Source: Dryas octopetala
Taxonomy: Eukaryota; Streptophyta; Magnoliopsida; Rosales; Rosaceae
DNA length: 64,000 bases
Direction: 5' to 3'
Assembly: GCA_963921425.1 (NCBI GenBank)
Contig: OY992837.1
Span: 3,879,896-3,943,895, forward strand
Shown here piece by piece: positions 55,095 to 64,000 of this stretch. The first letter of the stretch is position 1. Every line of letters begins with the position of its first letter. Under the pieces are notes generated by a model. It did not search any database, was not told where the DNA came from, and worked only from the letters and a program-made list of their open reading frames with translations. The translations under genes and the position numbers were made by a program.

Positions 55095-55464
55095 GAGCAT
55101 GTATAATGGCATGACTAAATGCTATGCTATATGCTAAATATAGCAAAATTGATAAAAAAGCTCACTACAATGGCATAGTTAAATTTAGCATTTACTATGT
55201 CATTGCTGAATTTTTACTATATATAGCAGAAAATTTAGCAATTGCTATTAAGGAACTCAAGAAAAAAATGGACCCATCATTTGAAAAGTATGGGTAAAAA
55301 AAGAATAAAAAAACCAAGTGAAAGAAAGAAGAAAGTGTTGGGTCCCAGAGAGAGAGAGAGAAAATGATATTCATGTGGGTGAAAAATGTTATTGTTAAGT
55401 GCTAAAAGTCATGCTAAATATAGCATATAGCATAACATATAGCAAAAAGCCATTGTACATGCTC
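55095..55464 (+). mobile_element. MITE copy 1 (370 bp, GAGCATGTA termini)
   Basis: The left end GAGCATGTATAATGGC and the right end GCCATTGTACATGCTC are inverted with one mismatch. The interior is made of ATATAGCATATAGCAT-type words and a (GA)n run. TTA lies left of the element; the right flank is CAA, so a TTA duplication has mutated or the element is older. It is of the same general type as the Tourist-like MITE at 19072 but a different family. Confidence 0.7.
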
Positions 55465-55787
55465 CAAGCCTCTAATGTCACAAAAGCTATAGTTATATGT
55501 TAGTATGTTTATATTTTTAATATATTCATATATATCCTTATAAATTAAATTTAATATATTAAATTATTTTAATAATTATATCATTGTAAATATTTTAATG
55601 AGATCTTTAATATGAGCCCAATATTAAATATATTTAAATATTATTATTTTAATACCAAAATTAATATTTTAGTATTTTTCATGTCAAAGTCAAATTTAGG
55701 TATTGTAAAATTTGAATGCATGGCCAATCAACTCATGACATCTGCCCATCTTCATGCCTCTTATTGCAACCTTTTTCATTCACGTAC

Positions 55788-56078
55788 ATGAATATTCTTT
55801 CTTCTCTCTCTCCTCATGAGACCCAACACTTTTTCAATTAATCACTTTCTTTCACTTAGTTTTTTATTCTTTTTTTATCCATACTTTTTAAATGGTGGGT
55901 CTACTTTTTTCTTGAGTTCTTCAATAGAAATTGCTAAATTTTCTGCTATATATAGTGAAAAATTTAGCAATAACATAGCAAATGCTAAATTTAGCTATGC
56001 CATTGTAGTGAGTTATTTTATTAATTCTGCTATATTTAGCATATAGCATAACATTTAGTCATGTCATTGTACATGCTC
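55788..56078 (-). mobile_element. MITE copy 2, inverted and truncated
   Basis: The reverse complement of copy 1 can be followed from its GA-rich middle (GAGACCCAACAC) to the terminus GTACATGCTC at 56078, outside which stands TTA. The far end of this copy is missing. Copies 1 and 2 face each other about 320 bp apart and could form a long hairpin. Confidence 0.7.
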
Positions 56079-56091
56079 TTAGAACAAAAAA

Positions 56092-56156
56092 CACAAAAGT
56101 TATTGCTAAATACTAAGAGTCATGCTAAATATAGCAAAAAGTCATTGTACATGCTC
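56092..56156 (+). mobile_element. MITE fragment 3 of the same family
   Basis: TTATTGCTAAATACTAAGAG, GTCATGCTAAATATAGC and GTCATTGTACATGCTC match the right end of copy 1 in the same orientation. TAA follows the terminus at 56157-56159. Only about 65 bp remain. Confidence 0.6.
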
Positions 56157-56159
56157 TAA

Positions 56160-57400
56160 TGGTCGCACATGGACCAAGCTATATATAATGGAAGACTGGC
56201 AGTGGCTAGCTGCTGTACTGCATGCATATAATAGCAGAGTTGCAGATGATAATTAAAGTCCTTGTGATCATCCCCTATTCATCAATGTAAGGCAGAGCTC
56301 AAGAAAGATGGTTTGTAAATCATAATATAGCCTTTAAAATCCATTATTCATGCAGTTTAATAACAGTGTGTTCTCCTGGCAAAAAAATAAAATAAAATAA
56401 AATAACTGTGTGTTCCACTCGATTCTACCAAACCTCGATTTTAAATTAATTTGATCGTACAATTTAGTATGTTACGTTGTCAAATTATCAATACAAAATA
56501 TGATTAATTTTATTTTTTATTCCATATTAGTAATTTAAAAACATAAAATTTTGTGTTGTCCGAAAGAAATTTTTTTTTGCTCTAATGCCCTTAAAAGACT
56601 CAAAGTCAAGTATATCCGCGGATACATCGTTTGTGAATTTGTGTGGCTGGTGTTGTCGGAGTATCATGTTTTTATCTGAGGAAGCATCACATTCACATGG
56701 CAGCTATCCTGATGGGCTTAGTATGCTGGCCCATACATGTAGCACGCATCGTTTTCTCGTCTGGTCCAGCAATATTGGGAGTTTGTGAAGACTCGATAGG
56801 CCTATCACCTCCAGGGACGAATTCCATTGGAGAAGGCTGGGTGTCATGGGCCACTCATGGCCCATTATGGCGTAGGATATAGCGTTTTGGTTGGTCTCTA
56901 GTCTCTTCTTCCTTAAAATTCTCTGTTGCGAGAAAATACAGATTTAATGCAATATGATAGAAAATTGCTACGCCTTCTCTCTGCAAAATATTGTGCAACG
57001 TCCCTTTTTCTATCATAACAAAAAAAGAAAATGGATGCCACGTCAAGCTCCAAAGACTAATTTAAACAAGTAAGCCATCATTTCTGAAAAATATCGTTGT
57101 TTTATTGTTTATAACAATTAATAAACATGAAAAAGCTATTATGTTTCACTTTTTTGGCACCCCCTCCTTCTAAATATCTAAGATATGGATTATTCAAGGT
57201 TTTTTTTTTTTAGGCTTTCAATTAAAAGTGAAATAATTAATTAGTTTTTGATCAAACATGAAACATGGATTAAACGTGGGAGAGCATACTTTTTAAGTGT
57301 TGGAAGTTAAAAGAATCACAAGAAAGGCATGCAAAACACATGTGAATGGCATTCAGTAGTTACTTAAATGCAGGGTTGTATGATGGCCAGCTAGGAACTC
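56160..57400. other. Gene-free spacer
   Basis: No gene is recognised. Short open frames at 56585-56882 have no family features. Confidence 0.45.
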
Positions 57401-57406
57401 AATCTG

Positions 57407-57545
57407 AAGATAAAATGATCTCAAGTAGTTATTTGTAAAATTTCATAAATAGGTGTTCAATTATTGAGCTCGGCGTAGTTAGTTTTAATAATTGAACACT
57501 TATTTGTGAAATTTTACAAATAACTACTTCAGATCATTTTATCTT
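57407..57545. repeat. Long hairpin with 57-59-bp arms and 21-nt loop
   Basis: Arm 57409-57465 pairs with 57487-57543 over 57 bp with three mismatches, and two more base pairs extend the stem outward. The loop is TGAGCTCGGCGTAGTTAGTTT at 57466-57486, clearly richer in G/C than the arms. Transcribed, it would form a stem of the size of a plant miRNA precursor or a short hairpin siRNA source. It may instead be a small foldback MITE. Confidence 0.9.
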
Positions 57546-60044
57546 TATTTCTTGTTTTGTCTTGTCTCGCCCATGTTTTTGAGGTGAGCCTTGGCTATTT
57601 GTTGTTTTCTCTTGCCCTTTTTGGGTTATTTTAAAGCTCCTTATGACCAAAAAAAAAAAAACTTCATCCTTCTCTTTTCTAAGCTATTGAACCTAAAAGA
57701 TCATTTTAGTAATTTCCTTTTGGAGTCTCTACATTAACAATAGTCATGCCTTAACTAATTGCGCGCAATCGTAAAAGCAAGTGTCACAGTTTTTTTGAAG
57801 AGAAAAGGGTGAGCCAACTATGCGAGAAAGAAACGGACATACCAAATAACTTCTCACATAGATTTTTGGTATGCATGTTTCCTTCTCACAAAAGTGAGGT
57901 AGGATTTACAAGCATGAGCGAGAACCTCACTTTTCTAAGCGTGAAATAAAACTTGCCGTATAAAAGATTTCTTTTAACCTTCCGCAATTTTTGTAAATGA
58001 GGTAGTTAAATTAATTTGTATAGAGAATTGTTAATTGTTAATTATTAATGTATATGTAGATTCTTAGTAGAATTTACATAAAACAATAATTAACAAACTA
58101 ACTTGAAATTTCTCATATATCATGGATCTCTAATTATAAAATCTGAATTCCAGGTCAAAGAAAGTCAACAAATATGGAAATTTCCTTTCCCATTTTTGTA
58201 GTAATTATTTTGTAAAATACTAAATTAAGAAAAGGAAGTTGTTGGTTATGGTGATTTAAATAAGTAACAGAAACCCACCTACTGAAATAAATATAGTCCA
58301 TTTATTTGTCAAACTATATAATCCAAGTCATTTTCCCTTTAAATGATTGTTAGGTTGGGAGGTTAGCCCTTGATCTTTCGTGAAGGGTATGCAATTACCA
58401 ATAAAGTCTTTTGAGGTGGGTCCAATGATATGATATGCGTAAGTAAGACCATTTCAATACATCTTCACAGACTTCACCCATAATAAATAGCTTCAAGTTC
58501 CATTAACCAAATTTCAAAGTGTCCTTTTGAAAAGATTAAATAATCATCAATTATGGGTAAAGCTAAAACACATTAGGGGGGGTTTTGTCACGAAAATCAT
58601 GAACAAGTTGAGGAGGGTGATGATGACAAGTGGAAGTAAATCATGTGCCTAGTTTTTTGTTGTTTTTGATATTTTTGTGAATGCATGCCATTTGAGGTTG
58701 AGGTCGAGTATTGTTGTTCATAGCTTTGGTCCACTCACATGGTCTGAACACATTACACATGGCCCTACACCAAAGGTGGAAAAGCGGCCTTCTCTCCCTT
58801 GTAATTCGTTCATCAGTCTCTGACACACCACTGCGAGTGAGGGAGCAGGGCACCTATTGGCCGCACTATTATTCTACTACTATCATTGAGTTAAAATTAA
58901 AAATAATTTTTTTTTACAATACAGCCACTACATGGCATAGTGGTATACGAATGATTATTTATCCTCGACGGATTTACTTTTTTTGCTACTAAGATGAAGA
59001 TTTTGATTCATTTTGATTATAAGCTATTGGGTGTGTCGAATCTCTTAAAGTATAGATGTTTTACTATTTAGATATATTTGTATGTTGTAGTACTATAGAG
59101 CTACTACAAATGTTTGCACTGTTTGAACGTTTTACATCGAGCGTTCGACATATTTTAAATAAAATTTTAAAACTATTAGTTAATAAAATAATATGGCATT
59201 AACCATTTTTTAAAAATTATCGTTATAAAAAGCCAACTAAAATGAAAATTATTTAATCAACTATTAATATGCTAATTGTGTTCAAATAAAAAAGATTCAG
59301 ACAATTTCTTATAAAATATCAAAAAAATTATGATGATAATTAAATAATTAAATAATTTATAATTTAAATGAATTTTAGTAAGAATAATTTTTAAATAAAG
59401 ACTTAAAAATGAATGGTTCAAATTATGATGTGCCGTTGTGTAATAGCCCAAATGATAGCACTTGATTATCTTATAAGTAACTAGCAAATGATAGCACTTG
59501 ATTATCTTATAAGTTATAACTAGTTACTCTTAAAGCGTTATTAATTTATGTCATACAAATACTATACCGAAGTGGATAGCTAGCTACCCATTACCCAATG
59601 ACCTCCCCAATAACCCAATGTCAGTAGTTGTAATAATTTTTTATTTAATGCTTCTCCCTCACTCTGTTTCCATAAACAAAGAAGGGAAAACTAGAGCGAA
59701 AAGCAGGGATCTTAACTGCACCATGGCATTTGCAGTAGTTGCACTTTTCTCAACAGATCTATAATCCCAGCTCACTATCTCTCTCTCTCTCTCTCTACCA
59801 CTTTATCTCACATATGACGTTGTGGTAGAAAAAATAAAATCCAAGACAGAAAGAGAAGAAGCTCGATGACTTACTGTTTCCCTTTGCTGTCAACCTTTGC
59901 ATCTACTGCACTTTCTCTCTCTCTCTCTGCACCACCGTTAGATCTCACTCTCACTCACTCTCTCTCAGTCTCAGAAACAGAGAGGAAATGGTGTCGGTGG
60001 CATTGAGACTCGAGGCCTAGAGCAATTACTAGGGAAACGAAACC
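57546..60044. other. Intergenic spacer and promoter of the Ser-rich gene
   Basis: No gene is recognised from 57546 to about 59640. From 59650 the DNA turns C/T-rich with (TC)n runs (59781-59800, 59910-59925, 59940-59970), which looks like the leader of the gene starting at 60045. A 27-bp segment with AATGATAGCACTTGATTATC is duplicated at 59450-59510. Confidence 0.5.
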
Positions 60045-63000
60045 ATGATGAACAGGAATGTGAGGGAATCTCTGGTCGGCGGGAGGAATTTTCCGGCGGG
60101 GTCTCAGCACCGGCGAGGTCAGAGTTTGAATTTGGCTGTGCTCTCCAGTAAGGACTCCGACGAGAACAGCTTGGATCTCTTCTCTAAGAACCGCCGGACG
60201 ACGCTCTCTGTGACTTCCTCCGATGAGTCCTCCGATGGTACAGTTCGTCACTTCAATTTCATTCATTTCTCGTGCCCGTCTTTTTTATTGACTGAAATGC
60301 CCTCCATGTTGTGCAATTGCTTGTTCAATATGGAGGGCAATTCGGTCATTTGAGAGTGCCTGCCTGAGAGGAGAATGAGTCAGCGAGTTTGTCGGCATCT
60401 AGTCCCAGAGTAGAGTATTTAGGGTAAAACCAAAACCAAAACGATGTTCGATTTTGTTCACCGGCTGACCGTTAATACCAAACGATACCGTTTTCTGGTT
60501 AAATCCCTCAAAACGACCGTGTTTGGATGGAAGATTTGCTCAATTGTTTCAATTAAGACTTGTTTTTTTTATTTGAAATGTGATTTGGGATTAATCTGAT
60601 TGCAATGATTTGATTGTGTAAACAGTCTCGGTGAAATTGGGGAGACTGTCAGTTGGATCGGCGAAAGTGGGTAGGGGTGGCATCGACGATCTGTTGTCAT
60701 CTGCAGATGGTGGAAAGCACGATTATGACTGGTAAGTCTAACAGCGTTTACTTCATTTGATTTTTGTTGTATTATTTTTATATGTTTTATATCCATTTCT
60801 TCCACTGCATCATGACCCAATAATATCTTGTGATGTGCGTTGATGTTGGATGTTATTTAATTATGCTGATATAGAATCAACAAAGTGATGTTCTGTTTGT
60901 GAATCTCATTTAACATCGTTGATCAGGTGAAATCATATATCTGAATCAACATTAAATTGATTGAATGAAGTACCAAGTAGAAAATTTTTCTTTTAGGATA
61001 CAAGGAAGGTGATGACAAGTCTTCTGGTGCATCTTGTAATGTCAGCATTGCAAAATTTATACGCATCTCTACCAAGCTGTGGTCATGTTATCAAGTAAAT
61101 AGACTTGTGATCCATAATTCTAATAATCACAACTTTGTAAAACATGATGTATGAGATGTAGAAGAAGAAAATTCACTCAACAAATAGTGTGTCTGTTTTG
61201 AATCAAGTCAACAGAATCTTAGTCTGATTTGTTGAATCATATATCGGGTTGGCCTGCCAGTTTGAGACAGATTTCAGAGCATGTACTGTAAGCATCCTTT
61301 AACAAATACATTGAAAGAAGTGCCCCTCTGCTTATTGTAAGCTTCTGCCCTATGAGTTAAGTTACGCTTTTTGACTAAGGGGTTGGCATTAGTCTGATCT
61401 CTTATTGAAGTATGCCTGCTAGGCTCTTGTCATCTTTAGTGCTTGACATATTTATCTTAAGCTCTTAACTTAAGTGAACAAGACTGGATGATTTTTTCAT
61501 GCTTGAATTGTTACATTGGAAGCTTTTATAATGGACTGTATATTGTGGAATAAACACATCTTTAGATTTATTGATTGTTTAAATTATTACCTTAGTACTT
61601 CATGAACATAAAATTAGTATTTAGATAAAACTACTTGAGTCTAATTTTTATCACTTTTCTGTGTCAACAGGCTTCTCACTCCTCCTGAAACTCCACTTTT
61701 TCCTTCATCGGATGGAAATGAATCTCAACCAACCTTAGCTGCTGCAAGAAGCAGTTCTTTAATTAGACCAGGTTCTGCGGCTAAGCCTTCAAGGGTATGT
61801 CTTTTCCAATGGACTTTATCTATGCTGAGTATGAATTTCGGTGTTGAAATTAGATAGCCTCCTCCGGATGAGCAAGAAAATATGCTTTAGAAAGTATACT
61901 TCATTATTTTTCTCAGTTTATGTCTCTGTTTCAGCTTTCAGTTTCACAATCCGAGAGTAATCATTCATCAAGACCTGCTAGAAGCAGTTCAGTGACTCGC
62001 TCTTCAACATCTTCATCACTATATAACAACTATTCCTCAAACAGATCCTCCAATATCCTTAACACAAGCTCAGCTTCAGTTTCATCTTACACTAGACCAT
62101 CCTCCCCCATTTCCCGCTCTCCATCTACAGCAAGACCTTCCACTCCAACCTCTCGCCCAACACTATCACGACCCTCATCTCCTTCTAGAACTCGTACAGT
62201 TCCAACCAGCTCTTCCATTGAGAGACCTCGATCAGTGCAAAGCTCAAGGCCCTCCACTCCTAGTTCCAGGCCACAACTTCCTGCCAACTTGAGTTCACCG
62301 GCTGCTCGATCAAATTCTCGTCCATCTACACCCACTCGTCGGAGTTCATTGCCGTCTCTGTCTCCAGCATCAAGTCCTTCACCTTCAGCTGGCCGCGTAC
62401 TGTCAAATGGACGGAGTTCAGCACCAACATCCCGACCAAGCTCCCCGAGCCCACGTGTCCGTCCCCCACCACAGCCAGTTGTTCCCCATGATTTTCCTCT
62501 TGACACACCACCTAACCTTAGAACAACTTTACCAGACAGGCCAATTTCTGCTGGTAGGTCCCGACCAGGTGCTGCTGTCACAGTGAAGGGGAAGTCAGAA
62601 ACCCCAGCTGCCGTGGTTGTGCCAAGAAGACAGTCATCACCTATTGTCACAAGGGGAAGATCACTCCCTCCAGAGGCTGGAAGGGGTCGTGTACATGCCA
62701 ATGGATACCATGCTGATGTTCCTGAGTCTCGGAGGGCCCCACATACCCCTGATCTGGGCATGCGGAAGCCTGTGAAGGCTTCAACAACACCTACAGAGAG
62801 CACTGGATTTGGGAGGAATATCTCAAAGAAATCTCTCGATATGGCTATCCGACATATGGTATGTATACCCTTTCCTTAGCATCATATGAATGAAGTTTCA
62901 GGTTGTGACAGAGAAGTCTTTTACCTTAGGATGTCAACAATTTAGATTTCAAACCCACAAATTTTTTGAACTGTTCAAGTATATTATTCTTAGTATTGTC

Positions 63001-63649
63001 TTTTTATGAACATCATCGTATTATATTCATACTCATTGTTATGGTGGTGTGAACCTAGATGGCAAAGGTTATACACCATGTGAGCACAAGAAGAGTAGTG
63101 TGTCTAAATCCGTTACTACTAATTCAATAGAAAAAGGATTTAATAATGTTAAATTTACTAAACAATTTTCTATATCTTTGGGGTAACAAGTTTTATTGAT
63201 TTAACAGATTCTAATAATCGAACTGCTCTCTGATGTAGGATATAAGAAATGGAACAGGGAACATTCGCCAACTTCCAGGTAGCACCCTCTTCCCTCAGAG
63301 CATTCGATCAGGCGCTCCTAAGACCCAGCAGTCTGCTCGAGCATCGAGTGCAGCAGCATCTGTCCACTATAATGGAGGCCTACAAACGTGCAGTAATGGA
63401 GTCGTTTCAGAGAATGGGAACAGTATGAATAGGCTTGTTGTAGAAAATGGACGTGAAGCAGAGCGTGGACGATATTCTGCAAAACTGACTGAAGTGGACA
63501 TCTATGAGAGTTCTCGTTATGACGCGTTACTTCTCAAAGAAGACTTGAAGAGTACGAACTGGCTGCACAGTTTGGATGATAAAAATGATCAAGGACCCAT
63601 CTTTGATAATGGATTTGAGTCTCTGCCTGAACCTTTTGGCCTCTTATAA
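60045..63649 (+). CDS. Ser/Pro/Arg-rich protein of unknown function (At3g08670-like)
   Basis: Five exons (60045-60237, 60626-60731, 61671-61794, 61935-62858, 63239-63649) give 585 aa in frame. The N-terminal part (1-120) is the most distinctive: RESLVGGRNF, LDLFSKNRRTTLSV, then DYDWLLTPPETPLFPS across an exon junction. Residues about 120-350 are low-complexity S/P/R/T with repeated RPSTP and RPSSP units. The C-terminus is mixed and ends SLPEPFGLL. This matches a small plant family annotated as serine/arginine repetitive matrix-like or proline-rich; no molecular function is known to me. The many SP/TP sites suggest proline-directed phosphorylation. The start is the ATG of MMNRNVRE; MNRN one codon later is equally possible. 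The opposite-strand open frame of 238 residues is a composition effect. Confidence 0.9.
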
Positions 63650-64000
63650 CACCTGAAGTAAGTGTTTTTTATTTATTCTTTAAGTTATATGATTTCCTTA
63701 TATGGATGAATATCACTTAAAACATGAAGAATGAAGAGCGAGAACTAGCTTTTGGCAGTGAAATCAATGGATTTTATTATTGTTGGTCTTCTGTATTTGC
63801 AAATGGCTGTGCGAGTGGTTGCTCAAAGTTTTTAAGTGGAACGAATACAAATTTTATGTATGATTATGTGTCATTTGCCTCTCTAGCATGCCATTACTAG
63901 AAACTCAAAGTGGGGGGAAAGCTTTAACATGAAAAAGAGGGAAGCCTAACAGTAACAGATCTTTGACGAATTGACGATACCAATTCTCAAGCCATGCCTC
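63650..64000 (+). other. 3' UTR and downstream flank
   Basis: T-rich sequence follows the stop. No further gene can be recognised before the window ends. Confidence 0.45.

Noticed and set aside
57545..57660. T/G-rich stretch ending in an A12 run, like a LINE 3' end
   Set aside because: No direct repeat brackets it and no upstream boundary is visible, so an insertion cannot be supported.
62087..62803. 238-residue open frame on the - strand
   Set aside because: It is antisense to the Ser/Pro/Arg-rich exon; the biased codons of that exon remove stops on the other strand.

Overview
This 64 kb window is nuclear DNA from a dicot plant. The genes have many short exons with GT-AG introns, the spacers are AT-rich, and MITEs, a solo LTR and microsatellites are scattered through it. 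The products include a chloroplast RETICULATA-related protein, an NPH3/BTB phototropism-type protein, a VSP-like acid phosphatase and an LRR-VIII-type receptor kinase. The species cannot be fixed from the sequence. I saw no bacterial, viral or CRISPR content.

Layout: 1-190 (+) is the last exon of a DUF1191-like membrane protein. 4387-4714 (-) encodes the small complex I subunit NDUFA1/MWFE. 5219-6116 is a poly(A)-tailed retro-insertion with a 17-bp target duplication. 6134-10120 has no recognisable gene. 10683-14822 (+) is a STAR/KH RNA-binding protein gene with three upstream ORFs. 15190-18075 is a small tandem array of decayed F-box sequence, one copy split by a solo LTR with a 5-bp target duplication. 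18321-18410 is a possible RNase H remnant and 19072-19379 a Tourist-like MITE. 20529-21596 (+) is an intronless RETICULATA-related gene. 22630-25598 (-) is a ZIP-family transporter, 27767-34900 (-) an LRR receptor kinase with 20 coding exons, and 37008-39335 (-) the plastid GNAT acetyltransferase NSI/SNAT1. 42052-45274 (+) is an NPH3-family protein. 46070-47860 (-) is V-ATPase subunit E and 48835-50469 (-) a VSP-like acid phosphatase. 50470-60044 is a long gene-poor stretch with foldback and MITE elements. 60045-63649 (+) is a Ser/Pro/Arg-rich protein.

Exon boundaries were read by hand from splice sites. For every multi-exon gene the summed coding length is a whole number of codons: KH 281 aa, ZIP 590, LRR kinase 954, GNAT 244, NPH3 607, VHA-E 225, phosphatase 271, Ser-rich protein 585. 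The order DUF1191, NDUFA1, KH, RETICULATA-related, ZIP, NPH3, Ser-rich protein matches my recollection of Arabidopsis At3g08600-At3g08670. The LRR kinase and GNAT genes interrupt that order. VHA-E is also a member of the same Arabidopsis neighbourhood (At3g08560). The genes are ordinary housekeeping and signalling genes and do not form a pathway. The less ordinary content is in the mobile and foldback elements, the duplicated F-box debris, and the two-core structure of the ZIP-like transporter.
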